A stretch of 64,000 nt of DNA from Acidovorax sp. 1608163. GTDB taxonomy: Bacteria; Pseudomonadota; Gammaproteobacteria; Burkholderiales; Burkholderiaceae_C. Positions 9,438 to 19,141 of this stretch are shown here, in pieces (positions within the stretch are counted from its first letter, which is position 1; the number at the start of each line of letters is the position of its first letter). The position numbers and the translations under genes are program-made. The DNA is taken from the NCBI RefSeq assembly GCF_003669015.1, contig NZ_CP033069.1, positions 4,970,501 to 5,034,500 on the forward strand, read 5' to 3'. Under the pieces are notes generated by a model. It did no database searches. It saw nothing but the letters and a program-made list of their open reading frames with translations, and was not told the origin of the DNA.

Positions 9438-10796
9438 ATGAGCTTCGCCGTCATCGACCCCCATCCCGAAGCCGCTGTGCGCACCGACGCCGCCTGGCTC
9501 GACGCCCACTGGATGCCCTTTACGGGCAACCGCAACTTCAAGGCCAAGCCGCGCATGATCGTGAGCGGCCAGGGCGCCTATTACACCGACGCCGAAGGGC
9601 GCAAGATTTTTGACGGCCTCTCGGGCCTGTGGTGCTCGGGCCTGGGCCATGGCCGCAAGGAGGTGGCCGAAGCCATTGGCCGCGCCGCCGCCACGCTCGA
9701 CTATTCGCCCGCGTTCCAGTTCGGCCACCCCGCCTCGTTTGCGCTGGCCAACAAGCTCAAAGAGCTGACGCCTGCGGGCCTGGACTACGTGTTCTTCACC
9801 GGCTCGGGCTCCGAGTCGGCCGACACCTCGCTCAAGATGGCCCGCGCCTACTGGCGCGCCAAGGGCCAGGCGAGCAAGACGCGCCTGATTGGCCGCGAAA
9901 AGGGCTACCACGGCGTGAACTACGGCGGCATCTCCGTGGGCGGCATCGTGGGCAACCGCAAGACCTTTGGCCAGGGTATCGAGGCTGACCACATTCCCCA
10001 CACCCAGCCGCCCGCAGGCTCGTTCTTTCGTGGCATGCCCGACACCGACGGCCGCGCGCTGGCCGACAAGCTGCTGGACGTGATCGCCCTGCACGACGCC
10101 TCCAACATCGCCGCGGTGATCGTGGAGCCCTTCTCCGGCTCGGCCGGTGTGGTGATTCCGCCCAAGGGCTACCTGGAACGCATCCGCGAGATCTGCACGC
10201 AGAACAACATCCTGCTGATTTTTGACGAAGTCATCACAGGCTTTGGCCGCTGCGGCGCCTGGACGGGCTCCGAGGCTTTTGGCGTGACGCCCGACATCCT
10301 GAACTTTGCCAAGCAGGTCACCAATGGCGCGCAGCCGCTGGGCGGCGTGATTGCCACAAAGGAGATCTACGACACCTTCATGGCGCAGGGCGGCCCCGAG
10401 TACATGCTGGAGTTCACCCACGGCTACACCTACTCGGCCCACCCCGTGGCCTGCGCGGCGGGCAACGCGGTGCTCGACATCCTGCAAAAGGAAGACATGC
10501 CCGGCCGCGTGAAGGCGCTGGCACCCTACTTTGAGAACGCCGTACATGGACTCAAGGGCGCCAAGCATGTGGCCGACATTCGCAACTATGGCCTGGCCGC
10601 TGGCATCACCATCAGCGCGCTGCCCGGTGAGCCCGCCAAGCGCCCGTACGAGATCGCCATGAAGTGCTGGGACAAGGGCTTTTACGTGCGCTACGGTGGC
10701 GACACCATCCAGCTCGCGCCCCCCTTCATCAGCACCGAGGCTGAGATTGACCGCATGGTCAGCGCGCTGGGCGATTCCCTGCAAGAAACGGCATAA
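9438..10796 (+). CDS. Omega-amino acid (beta-alanine)--pyruvate aminotransferase, class III
   Basis: PLP enzyme predicted to move the amino group of beta-alanine or a similar omega-amino acid to pyruvate, giving malonate semialdehyde and alanine. The 452-residue product has class III motifs: FDGLSGLWCSGLGHG, FFTGSGSESADTSLKMAR, the cofactor Asp in LIFDEVITGFGR, and the likely Schiff-base Lys in ILNFAKQVTNGAQPLGG. The ATG at 9438 is chosen because AGGAG lies about 6 bp upstream; an in-frame start 33 bp earlier has no such site. Close to the mmsA gene, which fits the next step of beta-alanine breakdown. Confidence 0.92.
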   Translation: MSFAVIDPHPEAAVRTDAAWLDAHWMPFTGNRNFKAKPRMIVSGQGAYYTDAEGRKIFDGLSGLWCSGLGHGRKEVAEAIGRAAATLDYSPAFQFGHPASFALANKLKELTPAGLDYVFFTGSGSESADTSLKMARAYWRAKGQASKTRLIGREKGYHGVNYGGISVGGIVGNRKTFGQGIEADHIPHTQPPAGSFFRGMPDTDGRALADKLLDVIALHDASNIAAVIVEPFSGSAGVVIPPKGYLERIREICTQNNILLIFDEVITGFGRCGAWTGSEAFGVTPDILNFAKQVTNGAQPLGGVIATKEIYDTFMAQGGPEYMLEFTHGYTYSAHPVACAAGNAVLDILQKEDMPGRVKALAPYFENAVHGLKGAKHVADIRNYGLAAGITISALPGEPAKRPYEIAMKCWDKGFYVRYGGDTIQLAPPFISTEAEIDRMVSALGDSLQETA

Positions 10797-10813
10797 GCCG
10801 CCAGGCCCTGCCC

Positions 10814-11443
10814 ATGCGCATTTCCATCCTCACTTTCGATGCCTTCAACGACCTGGATTCGCTGGTGGCGTTTGGCATGCTGAACCGTATCGCCCTGCTG
10901 GGCGACAAGGACTGGCAGGTGCGCATCGCAAGCCCCACTCCGCGCGTCACGTCCATGAACGGGCTGACCATCGACGCCCATGAAGACCTGGGCCAGCTGG
11001 CCCAAGCCGACGCTGTGCTGATTGGCAGCGGCATGAAGACGCGCGAAGTGGCCAACACCCCAGCGCTGATGGAGCCGTTGCGCGTGCTCAACCCCGCACG
11101 CCAGCTGCTGGCGGCGCAGTGCTCTGGCACCTACCTGCTGGGCCGCCTGGGCCTGCTGGGTGGTGTGCCCGCCTGCACCGACCTGACCAGCAAACCCTGG
11201 GTGGTGGAGTCGGGCGTGGACGTGGTGCCCCGTGCCTTTGCCGCCCGCGGCAACGTGGCCACGGCGGGCGGGTGCATGGCGTCGCAGTACCTGGTGGCCT
11301 GGCTGATCGCGCGCCTCAAGGGGCTGGACGCCGCGCGCGAGGTGTTGCACTACTTTGCCCCGGTGGGCGAAAAGCAGGAGTTCATCGACCGGGCCTTGGG
11401 GCACGTGCTGCCCACGCTGGAGACCCAGGCTGTTGCGGCTTGA
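10814..11443 (+). CDS. DJ-1/PfpI family (class I glutamine amidotransferase-like) protein
   Basis: A 209-residue DJ-1/PfpI-superfamily protein. It begins with the beta strand MRISILTFDAFNDLDSLVAF, carries the nucleophile-elbow cysteine in LLAAQCSGTYLLG (about residue 101), and has a conserved segment NVATAGGCMASQYLVAWLIARL. It starts 17 bp after the aminotransferase stop, so it is very likely cotranscribed. It could be an isonitrile-hydratase-like enzyme, a glyoxalase/deglycase protecting against semialdehyde damage, or a regulator core lacking HTH; sequence alone does not decide. Confidence 0.8.
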   Translation: MRISILTFDAFNDLDSLVAFGMLNRIALLGDKDWQVRIASPTPRVTSMNGLTIDAHEDLGQLAQADAVLIGSGMKTREVANTPALMEPLRVLNPARQLLAAQCSGTYLLGRLGLLGGVPACTDLTSKPWVVESGVDVVPRAFAARGNVATAGGCMASQYLVAWLIARLKGLDAAREVLHYFAPVGEKQEFIDRALGHVLPTLETQAVAA

Positions 11444-11453
11444 GTACTATTAA

Positions 11454-11500
11454 TTTGATAGCTGCTGGCGCTTATTCAGCAAGCGCTGGAGGCAATTTTT
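11454..11500. repeat. Dispersed palindromic repeat, copy 1
   Basis: Imperfect copy of the roughly 45-bp palindrome whose best copy is at 50136-50182. Here it reads TTTGATAGCTGCTGGCGC, then TTATTCAGC, then AAGCGCTGGAGGC. It lies between two genes of an operon, so it would be transcribed and could fold as a hairpin. Confidence 0.75.
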
Positions 11501-11513
11501 ACTTGAAATCACC

Positions 11514-13031
11514 ATGAACCACGACAAGAACGTCACCACCACCGTCGGCCACCTGATCGACGGCAAGCTCGTTGCCGACACAGAGCGCACGCAGCCTGTG
11601 TTCAACCCCGCCACCGGCCAGTCGACCACCAGCGTGGCGCTGGCGAGCAAAGCCACGGTGGAAGCCGCCATCGCCTCCGCAGAGGCCGCCTTCCCCGCCT
11701 GGCGCAACACACCGCCACTCAAGCGCGCACGGGTGATGAGCAAGCTGAAAGTGCTGCTCGAAGAGAACGCCGACAAGATCGCCGCCCTGATCACCGCCGA
11801 ACACGGCAAGGTGGTGGCCGACGCGCACGGCGAGCTGCAGCGCGGCATCGAGAACGTGGAATACGCGAGTTACGCGCCCGAACTGCTCAAGGGCGAGCAC
11901 AGCCGCAACGTGGGCCCCAATATCGACAGCTGGAGCGAGTTCCAGGCGCTGGGCGTCACTGCGGGCATCACCCCCTTCAACTTTCCGGCCATGGTGCCGC
12001 TGTGGATGTGGCCCATGGCCGTGGCCTGCGGCAACACCTTCGTGCTCAAGCCCTCCGAGCGCGACCCCAGCAGCACCCTGTTCATCGCCCAGCTCGCGCT
12101 GGAGGCGGGCCTGCCACCGGGCGTGCTCAACGTGGTCAACGGCGACAAGCTGGCCGTGGACACGCTGCTGCAAGACCCGCGCGTGAAGGCCGTGAGCTTT
12201 GTGGGCTCCACGCCGATTGCCGAATACATCTACGCCGAAGGCTGCAAGCACGGCAAGCGCGTGCAGGCCCTGGGCGGCGCCAAGAACCACGCGGTGCTGA
12301 TGCCCGACGCCGATGTGGACAACGCCGTGAGCGCGCTGATGGGCGCGGCGTATGGATCGTGCGGCGAACGCTGCATGGCCATCCCGCTGCTGGTGGCCGT
12401 GGGCGACGCAGTGGGCGATGCCGTGATTGCGGGCCTCAAGACCGAGATCGCCAAGATGAAGGTCGGCCCCGGCACCGACAACAGCAACGACATGGGCCCG
12501 CTGGTGACCAAGCCCCACTTCGAGAAAGTGAAGGCCTATGTGGACAGCGGCGTGGCCGAAGGCGCCACGCTGGTGGTCGACGGCCGCTCGGTGAAGGTGG
12601 CGGGCCATGAAGAAGGCTACTTCCTGGGCGCCTGCCTGTTCGACAACGTCAAACCCGGCATGAAGATCTACCAGGAAGAAATCTTCGGCCCCGTGCTGGG
12701 CGTGGTGCGCGTAAAGACGCTGCAGGAAGCCATGCAGCTCATCAACGACCATGAATACGGTAACGGTACCTGCATCTTCACCCGCGACGGCGAGGCCGCC
12801 CGCTACTTCACCGACCACATCCAGGTCGGCATGGTGGGCGTGAACGTGCCCCTGCCGGTGCCGGTGGCCTACCACTCCTTCGGTGGCTGGAAGCGCAGCC
12901 TGTTCGGCGACCTGCACGCCTACGGTCCCGACGCCGTGCGCTTCTATACCAAGCGCAAGACCATCACGCAGCGCTGGCCATCGGCGGGCGTGCGCGAAGG
13001 CGCGGTGTTCAGCTTCCCGAGCAGCCGATGA
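11514..13031 (+). CDS. mmsA: CoA-acylating methylmalonate-semialdehyde dehydrogenase
   Basis: Aldehyde dehydrogenase that converts malonate semialdehyde (or methylmalonate semialdehyde) with CoA and NAD to acetyl-CoA (or propionyl-CoA) plus CO2. The 505-residue protein has the ALDH fold motifs GITPFNFPAMVPLWMWP and FVGSTPIAEYIY, and the catalytic cysteine in GSCGERCMAIPLLVAVG (near 285). The last of these is the MmsA-type signature, as is NVPLPVPVAYHSFGGWK. It follows the aminotransferase and so completes a two-step beta-alanine to acetyl-CoA route. Confidence 0.95.
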   Translation: MNHDKNVTTTVGHLIDGKLVADTERTQPVFNPATGQSTTSVALASKATVEAAIASAEAAFPAWRNTPPLKRARVMSKLKVLLEENADKIAALITAEHGKVVADAHGELQRGIENVEYASYAPELLKGEHSRNVGPNIDSWSEFQALGVTAGITPFNFPAMVPLWMWPMAVACGNTFVLKPSERDPSSTLFIAQLALEAGLPPGVLNVVNGDKLAVDTLLQDPRVKAVSFVGSTPIAEYIYAEGCKHGKRVQALGGAKNHAVLMPDADVDNAVSALMGAAYGSCGERCMAIPLLVAVGDAVGDAVIAGLKTEIAKMKVGPGTDNSNDMGPLVTKPHFEKVKAYVDSGVAEGATLVVDGRSVKVAGHEEGYFLGACLFDNVKPGMKIYQEEIFGPVLGVVRVKTLQEAMQLINDHEYGNGTCIFTRDGEAARYFTDHIQVGMVGVNVPLPVPVAYHSFGGWKRSLFGDLHAYGPDAVRFYTKRKTITQRWPSAGVREGAVFSFPSSR

Positions 13032-13066
13032 GCAGGCGCTAAGAAGCGCAGCGCGCTCCTGCAGAG

Positions 13067-13090
13067 ACGGCCCCTTGTGGGCCGTTTTCT
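13067..13090 (+). terminator. Rho-independent terminator after mmsA
   Basis: 7-bp stem ACGGCCC / GGGCCGT with a 5-nt loop, followed by TTTCTTT. It separates the beta-alanine operon from the ABC transporter operon. Confidence 0.8.
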
Positions 13091-13272
13091 TTGGTGCGCG
13101 GACGTTGGGGATGGGGTCTGAGGCAGCGGTTTACGCACCAGTGTGGTGGGACCAGGGTGCGAGGGCTGCAGCGTGGTGCAACGGGGGCTGTGCTGGCGTA
13201 TTTCGCGTGGCATATCAATTGCTTGAAGGGTGTTGCATCCATCAACCCGCAACCCCTTTTGAAGGTGAATCC

Positions 13273-14946
13273 ATGCGCAATGTCCTGACGTCGCAATCTC
13301 TCCCCCAGCGTCGCAACGCGTTGGTGTTGGCCCTGTTCTCGGCCCTCACGCTCATGGGTGGCAGCGCTGCGGTGGCGCAGGACAAAGTGCTGCGCATTGC
13401 CATGACGGCTGCCGACATTCCGCGCACGCTGGGGCAGCCTGACCAGGGCTTTGAGGGCAACCGCTTCACCGGCATTCCCATCTACGACTCGCTCACGCAA
13501 TGGGATTTGTCAAAGGCCGATGCACCGAGCGTGCTGATCGAGGGGCTGGCTACCGCGTGGGCGGTAGATGCCAAGGACAAGACCAAGTGGGTCTTCAAGC
13601 TGCGCCCTGGTGTCAAATTCCATGATGGCTCGGCCTTCAATGCCGATGCGGTGGTGTGGAATGTGGCCAAGGTGCTGGACAAGGACGCCGTGCACTTTGA
13701 CGCCAGCCAGGTGGGCGTGACGGCGTCGCGCATGCCCACGCTGCGCTCGGCCCGCAAGATCGACGACCTCACGGTAGAGCTGACAACCAGCGAGCCCGAT
13801 GCCTTTCTGCCCATCAACCTCACCAATCTGTTCATGGCCTCGCCTGCACATTGGCAGAAGAAGTTTGATGCAGCCTCTGGCGCCACACCGGCCGACAAGT
13901 CCAAGGCTGCGTGGACCGCCTTTGCGGCCGATCCCGCGGGTTCGGGTCCCTTCAAGGTGACGCGGTTTGTGGCGCGTGAGCGCCTGGAGCTGGCCGCCAA
14001 CAAGGCGTATTGGGATGCCAAGCGCACGCCCAAGATCGACAAGGTGGTGATGTTGCCCATGCCTGAGGCCAATGCCCGCACGGCCGCGTTGCTGGGCGGC
14101 CAGGTGGACTGGATCGAGGCGCCTGCGCCCGATGCCATGCCGCAGATCACGCAGCGTGGTTTCAAGATTTACTCCAACGCCCAGCCCCACGTATGGCCGT
14201 GGCAGCTGTCGTTTGCTGAGGGCTCGCCCTGGCTGGACAAGCGTGTGCGCCAGGCGGCCAACCTGTGCATTGACCGTGGCGGCATGAAGCAGCTGCTGGG
14301 CGGCATGATGGCCGAGCCCAAGGGCACGGTGCCGCCCGGCCACCCCTGGTGGGGCAACCCCAAGTTCGACATCAAGTACGACGTGAAGGCGGCACAGGCC
14401 TTGATGGCGCAGGCGGGCTACTCGGCTGCCAAGCCCATCAAGGTGAAGGTGCAGATCTCGGCCTCGGGATCGGGACAGATGCAGCCACTGCCGATGAATG
14501 AGTTTGCGCAGCAGTCCCTCAAGCAGTGCTACTTCGACGTGCAGTTCGACGTGATCGAGTGGAACACCTTGTTCACCAACTGGCGCAAGGGCGCCAAGGA
14601 CCCGTCAGCCAATGGCGCGAACGCCGTGAACATCAGCTTTGCCGCCATGGATCCGTTCTTTGCCATGGTGCGATTTGTGAGCACCAAGGCCTTCCCGCCG
14701 GTGTCCAACAACTGGGGTTACTACGGCAATGCCGAGGTGGACAAGCTGGTGGCCGATGCCCGCACCAGTTTTGACGACAAGGCCCGTGACGCTGCCCTGG
14801 CCAAGTTGCATGCCCACATCGTGGAAGACGCACCGTTTGTCTGGATCGCCCACGACGTGGGGCCGCGTGCCCTGTCGGCCAAGGTCAAGAACGTGGTGCA
14901 GCCCAAGAGCTGGTTCATTGACATCGCCACGATGACGATGGATTGA
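13273..14946 (+). CDS. ABC transporter substrate-binding protein, family 5 (peptide/opine type)
   Basis: Periplasmic binding protein of about 557 residues. Its Sec signal peptide ends near AAVAQ at about residue 36. Features of SBP family 5 are the conserved strand WVFKLRPGVKFHDGSAFNADAV (two joined parts near 98-119), a central domain, and the C-terminal segment. No lipobox cysteine is seen, so it is probably soluble. It heads a complete Dpp/Opp-like operon of two permeases, two ATPases and an amidase. The true ligand may be a peptide, amide or ureide rather than a dipeptide. The open frame extends about 390 bp upstream, but the signal peptide fixes the start. Confidence 0.92.
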   Translation: MRNVLTSQSLPQRRNALVLALFSALTLMGGSAAVAQDKVLRIAMTAADIPRTLGQPDQGFEGNRFTGIPIYDSLTQWDLSKADAPSVLIEGLATAWAVDAKDKTKWVFKLRPGVKFHDGSAFNADAVVWNVAKVLDKDAVHFDASQVGVTASRMPTLRSARKIDDLTVELTTSEPDAFLPINLTNLFMASPAHWQKKFDAASGATPADKSKAAWTAFAADPAGSGPFKVTRFVARERLELAANKAYWDAKRTPKIDKVVMLPMPEANARTAALLGGQVDWIEAPAPDAMPQITQRGFKIYSNAQPHVWPWQLSFAEGSPWLDKRVRQAANLCIDRGGMKQLLGGMMAEPKGTVPPGHPWWGNPKFDIKYDVKAAQALMAQAGYSAAKPIKVKVQISASGSGQMQPLPMNEFAQQSLKQCYFDVQFDVIEWNTLFTNWRKGAKDPSANGANAVNISFAAMDPFFAMVRFVSTKAFPPVSNNWGYYGNAEVDKLVADARTSFDDKARDAALAKLHAHIVEDAPFVWIAHDVGPRALSAKVKNVVQPKSWFIDIATMTMD

Positions 14947-14982
14947 TGTCCGGGCAGGGTCACACCGGCCAGCCCGGCGCGA

Positions 14983-15026
14983 ACCCTGCACCCTGCGCCC
15001 TGCGCCCTGCGCCCAGCGCCCAGCCC
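14983..15026. repeat. Short direct repeat tract (CCCTGCG-like)
   Basis: Between the binding-protein gene and the first permease, 7-bp units resembling CCCTGCG or CCCAGCG recur about six times. It is a small, imperfect tandem repeat with no clear function. Confidence 0.5.
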
Positions 15027-15072
15027 CTGCGGGCGCGCAGCTTGACCCTTCACCCCGTTGCAGGACTGTCCC

Positions 15073-16026
15073 ATGGTTGCTTATCTGCTGCGCCGCATCG
15101 TCTATGCCCTGCCTATCATGCTGGGCGTGGCGCTGGTGTGCTTTTTACTGGTGCACCTGGCCCCTGGCGATCCGCTGGTGTCTATCTTGCCGCCCGACGC
15201 CTCGGCCGAGCTGCAGGCCCAGTTGCGCGAGTTGTATGGGTTTAACCGATCGCTGCCTGAGCAGTTTGCGATGTGGGTGTGGCGCGCACTGCACGGTGAC
15301 CTGGGCGTATCGATTGCCAGCAACCGCGCCGTGGCGGGCGAAGTGATGACGGCCGTGGCCAACACCCTGCGCCTGGCCGTGGTGGCCACAGCCATTGGCT
15401 TTGTGCTGGGCAGTCTGTTTGGCTTTGTGGCGGGGTACTTTCGCCACTCGTGGGTAGACCGGCTGGCGTCCCTGCTGTCGGTGCTGGGGGTGAGCGTGCC
15501 GCACTACTGGCTGGGCATGGTGATGGTGATCGTTTTCAGCTCGCAGCTGGCCTGGCTACCCGCCACGGGGGCGGGCCCGGGGGGCTCGTCCGACTGGGCC
15601 TGGGACTGGGAGCACCTGCAGTTCCTGGTGCTTCCTGCCATCACGATGTCGGTGATCCCGATGGGCATCATCGCGCGCACCGTGCGTGCCCTGGTGGCCG
15701 AAATTCTGGACCAGGAGTTCATTGTGGGCCTGCGGGCCAAGGGGCTCACGCACTTTGGTGTGTTTCGCCACATGGTCAAGAACGCAGCGCCTACGGCGCT
15801 GGCGGTGATGGGGCTGCAACTGGGCTACCTGTTGGGGGGCTCTATCCTGATCGAGACCGTGTTCTCCTGGCCGGGCACGGGCTTCTTGCTCAACTCCGCC
15901 ATCTTCCAGCGCGACCTGCCTTTGCTGCAGGGAACCATTCTGGTATTGGCCTTGTTCTTTGTGTTGCTCAACTTGCTGGTGGACATGCTGCAAACGCTGC
16001 TGGATCCGCGCATTGCCCGCGCTTGA
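15073..16026 (+). CDS. ABC transporter permease, DppB/OppB type
   Basis: A 317-residue inner-membrane protein starting MVAYLLRRIVYALPIMLGVA, the usual opening of DppB-type permeases. About six membrane segments follow, and the EAA-like cytoplasmic loop is seen in DQEFIVGLRAKGLTHFGVFRH. An AGGA site lies about 8 bp before ATG 15073. It pairs with the next permease. Confidence 0.93.
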   Translation: MVAYLLRRIVYALPIMLGVALVCFLLVHLAPGDPLVSILPPDASAELQAQLRELYGFNRSLPEQFAMWVWRALHGDLGVSIASNRAVAGEVMTAVANTLRLAVVATAIGFVLGSLFGFVAGYFRHSWVDRLASLLSVLGVSVPHYWLGMVMVIVFSSQLAWLPATGAGPGGSSDWAWDWEHLQFLVLPAITMSVIPMGIIARTVRALVAEILDQEFIVGLRAKGLTHFGVFRHMVKNAAPTALAVMGLQLGYLLGGSILIETVFSWPGTGFLLNSAIFQRDLPLLQGTILVLALFFVLLNLLVDMLQTLLDPRIARA

Positions 16027-16039
16027 AGGAGGGACCTCC

Positions 16040-16975
16040 ATGACCATCTTGACTGCCGCGTCTTCACCCCATTCTTTGTCCCCTGCCCCATCGTCACCGG
16101 ATGCCTTGGCTGCAGGCGCGTTGCCAGCGCAGCGATCGCGTGGGTACTGGACGGCGGCCTTCATCCGCTTCACGCACGACCCCGTCGCCATGGGGGCGGC
16201 CCTGGTGGTGGTGGTACTCATCGCCCTGGCCGTGTTCGGGCCGTGGATTGCGCCCGCTGACCCGTATGCATCGTCCATGCTCAAGCGCCTCAAACCCATC
16301 GGCACCGAGGGCCTTCCGCTGGGCAGCGACGAGCTGGGGCGCGACATGCTCTCGCGCTTGATTGTGGGTGCCCGGCTGTCCCTGTTCATTGGCATAACAC
16401 CGGTGGTGTGTGCGTTTGTAATCGGCTCGGTCATCGGCATCGTGGCAGGGTATGCCGGTGGCCTGGTGAACACCGCCATCATGCGCACGGTGGATGTGTT
16501 CTATGCCTTCCCCTCGGTGCTGTTGGCCATTGCGCTGTCGGGTGTGCTGGGCGCGGGCATGGTCAACTCGCTCATCTCGCTGACCATCGTGTTCATCCCG
16601 CAGATCGTGCGCGTGGCCGAGAGCGTGACCACCCAGGTGCGCAACCGCGACTATGTGGAGGCCGCGCGCGCGTCGGGGGCCAATGCCTTCACCATCGTGC
16701 GGGTGCACGTGCTGGGCAATGTGCTGGGCCCCATCTTCGTGTATGCCACCAGCCTGATTGCGGTGTCGATGATCCTGGCCTCAGGCCTGTCGTTTCTGGG
16801 CTTGGGTGTGAAGCCGCCCGAGCCCGAGTGGGGCCTCATGCTCAACACCTTGCGCACGGCCATCTACGTGCAGCCCTGGGTGGCTGCACTGCCCGGGTTG
16901 ATGATTTTCATCACCTCCATCTCGTTCAACATCCTCTCGGACGGCCTGCGGTCGGCCATGGACAACAAGGGCTGA
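16040..16975 (+). CDS. ABC transporter permease, DppC/OppC type
   Basis: Second permease (311 aa). An N-terminal cytosolic segment precedes the OppC-type first membrane helix (MGAALVVVVLIALAVFGPWI). The DELGRDMLSRLIVGARLSL motif and the loop RNRDYVEAARASGANAFTI are typical. AAGGAGGG directly precedes ATG 16040 by 6 bp. It lies 13 bp after the first permease and 4 bp before the next gene, so these are one transcription unit. Confidence 0.93.
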   Translation: MTILTAASSPHSLSPAPSSPDALAAGALPAQRSRGYWTAAFIRFTHDPVAMGAALVVVVLIALAVFGPWIAPADPYASSMLKRLKPIGTEGLPLGSDELGRDMLSRLIVGARLSLFIGITPVVCAFVIGSVIGIVAGYAGGLVNTAIMRTVDVFYAFPSVLLAIALSGVLGAGMVNSLISLTIVFIPQIVRVAESVTTQVRNRDYVEAARASGANAFTIVRVHVLGNVLGPIFVYATSLIAVSMILASGLSFLGLGVKPPEPEWGLMLNTLRTAIYVQPWVAALPGLMIFITSISFNILSDGLRSAMDNKG

Positions 16976-16979
16976 TGCC

Positions 16980-18017
16980 ATGCATGTGAACCTGGATGTC
17001 GGCGGACCTGCGCAGCCGTTGCTCACCGTGCGGGGCTTGGTCAAGCACTTCCCGCTCAAGAAGGACGCGTTCGGGCGCGGCGGTGGCGTGGTGCACGCGG
17101 TGGACGGCGTGGACTTTGAGGTGATCAAAGGCGAAACACTCGGGGTGGTGGGGGAGTCGGGCTGCGGCAAGTCCACCACGGCGCGGCTATTGATGCAGTT
17201 GATGGAGCCCACGGCGGGCGAGGTCATTTTTGACGGCCGCACGGTGGGCAGCCGTGACCTGCCACTCAAGGAGTTTCGGCGGCAGGTACAAATGGTGTTT
17301 CAGGACAGCTATGCATCGCTGAACCCGCGCCTGACCATTGAAGACTCGGTGGCCTTTGGACCGCAGGTGCACGGACTGCCAAGGCGCGATGCCGTCGCCC
17401 GCGCCCGCAACCTGCTGGACCGCGTGGGTCTGGCGCCTACGCGCTTTGCAGAGCGCTACCCGCACGAGCTTTCAGGCGGTCAGCGGCAGCGGGTGAACAT
17501 TGCACGGGCGCTGGCTTTGCAGCCGCGCATGGTGATCCTGGACGAAGCCGTCTCCGCCCTCGACAAATCGGTGGAAGCCCAGGTGCTGAACCTGCTGACC
17601 GACCTGAAGGCGGAGTTTGGCCTGACCTATGTCTTCATCAGCCACGACCTGAATGTGGTGCATTACATGAGTGACCGGGTGATGGTGATGTACCTGGGCC
17701 AGGTGGCAGAGATCGGGCCTTCGGATGCGCTCTTTGAGCAGCCTGCGCACCCCTACACCGCAGCCCTTTTGTCGTCCATGCCGTCGATGGACCCGGACCA
17801 CCGCACTGAAGAAGCCCCTTTGGCGGGAGACCCGCCCAACCCTATCCAGCCGCCTCCGGGGTGCCGGTTTCACCCGCGCTGCGGCCTGGCGGCGCCCGTG
17901 TGTGCGCAACAGGTGCCGCAGCGCACGTGGGCCACGCCCGTGCGCATGGTGGCCTGCCTGCAACACGAATCCGGCAGCGGCCATCCCAACGCCTTGCCTT
18001 TGCGCCAGGTGGCATGA
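16980..18017 (+). CDS. ABC transporter ATP-binding protein, DppF/OppF type
   Basis: A 345-residue ATPase with Walker A GESGCGKST (about 59), Q-loop MVFQDSYASLNPR, signature LSGGQRQRV and Walker B MVILDEAVSALD. The H-loop SHDLNVVHYMSDRV follows. The C-terminal oligopeptide/dipeptide extension (PPGCRFHPRCGLAAPVCAQ) carries three cysteines that in relatives can hold an iron-sulfur cluster. It energises the importer with the next gene. Confidence 0.94.
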   Translation: MHVNLDVGGPAQPLLTVRGLVKHFPLKKDAFGRGGGVVHAVDGVDFEVIKGETLGVVGESGCGKSTTARLLMQLMEPTAGEVIFDGRTVGSRDLPLKEFRRQVQMVFQDSYASLNPRLTIEDSVAFGPQVHGLPRRDAVARARNLLDRVGLAPTRFAERYPHELSGGQRQRVNIARALALQPRMVILDEAVSALDKSVEAQVLNLLTDLKAEFGLTYVFISHDLNVVHYMSDRVMVMYLGQVAEIGPSDALFEQPAHPYTAALLSSMPSMDPDHRTEEAPLAGDPPNPIQPPPGCRFHPRCGLAAPVCAQQVPQRTWATPVRMVACLQHESGSGHPNALPLRQVA

Positions 18018-18099
18018 AAGCCCGGCAACCATGGCACGCCTTTGGTGACCTTCCTCAATGCCGTCCCGTCGCTGAACTCATCCAGAGAAAAATCCGACC

Positions 18100-19128
18100 A
18101 TGATGTCCACATCCAACGAAGAGCCTATGGTGGTGCTACGCGACCTGAGTGTCACCTTCACCGGAGGTCGCAAGCCCGTGCAGGCCGTCAGCGGAGTGAG
18201 CTTGCAGGTGGGCCGGGGCGAAGTGGTGGCACTGATTGGTGAGTCCGGCTCGGGCAAAAGCGTCACCTTGCGCACGCTGCTGCGTTTGCACCCCGAGCGG
18301 CGCACGCGCCTGGGTGGTGAAGTGCGGGTGGCGGGCATGGATGTACTGGCCTTGTCGGGCAAGGCTTTGGCGGACTACCGGGGCAAGGTCACTTCCATGA
18401 TCTTCCAGGAGCCTTTGCTGGCGCTGGACCCGGTGTACACCGTGGGTGCGCAGATCGTGGAGGCCATCCGGCGCCATGAGCCCGCCGCCACCGCAACCCA
18501 GGCCCAACAGCGCGCGCTGGCGTTGTTCGAGCGTGTGCGCATCCCCAGTCCAGAGCGCCGTCTGCAGGCTTACCCCCATGAAATGTCGGGCGGCATGCGC
18601 CAGCGCGCCATGATCGCCCTGGCCCTGGCCTGCCACCCGCAGCTGCTGTTGGCCGATGAGCCCACCACGGCGCTGGATGCCACGGTGCAGATCCAGATCC
18701 TGCTGCTGTTGCGTGAGCTGCAGCGTGATTTGGGGCTTTCGGTCATCTTTGTCACCCATGACATTGGTGCCGCGGTGGAGGTGGCCGACCGCATTGCCGT
18801 GATGTATGCCGGGCGCATTGTGGAAGAGGGCACGGCCCACGACCTGATCCGCAACCCACGCCACCCCTACACGCGGGCCCTGTTGCAAAGCCGCGCCCAC
18901 GGTGCCATGGCGCGCGGCCTGCCGCTGCAGACCATTGGCGGGGCTCCGCCGGACCTGTCTGCATTGCCGCCAGGGTGTGCGTTTGCTGAGCGCTGTGCAC
19001 TGGTCGCCGAGGCATGTCGATTGCAGCAGCCCCCGCTGGTGGCTATCGTCCCCGGCCACCAGGCCCGCTGCCTGCGCACCGATGCTCTCGATGCCGCAGC
19101 CCCCGCTCCCGCTTTGTTCACCCATTAA
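18100..19128 (+). CDS. ABC transporter ATP-binding protein, DppD/OppD type
   Basis: Second ATPase (342 aa) with Walker [11 protein letters not shown]-loop [17 protein letters not shown], signature MSGGMRQRA, Walker [13 protein letters not shown] and H-loop [14 protein letters not shown]. It has the same cysteine-bearing C-terminal extension ([20 protein letters not shown]). The usual D-then-F order is reversed here. The gene lies 82 bp after its partner. Confidence 0.94.
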   Translation: MMSTSNEEPMVVLRDLSVTFTGGRKPVQAVSGVSLQVGRGEVVALIGESGSGKSVTLRTLLRLHPERRTRLGGEVRVAGMDVLALSGKALADYRGKVTSMIFQEPLLALDPVYTVGAQIVEAIRRHEPAATATQAQQRALALFERVRIPSPERRLQAYPHEMSGGMRQRAMIALALACHPQLLLADEPTTALDATVQIQILLLLRELQRDLGLSVIFVTHDIGAAVEVADRIAVMYAGRIVEEGTAHDLIRNPRHPYTRALLQSRAHGAMARGLPLQTIGGAPPDLSALPPGCAFAERCALVAEACRLQQPPLVAIVPGHQARCLRTDALDAAAPAPALFTH

Positions 19129-19141
19129 CGCCACTGCCGCC

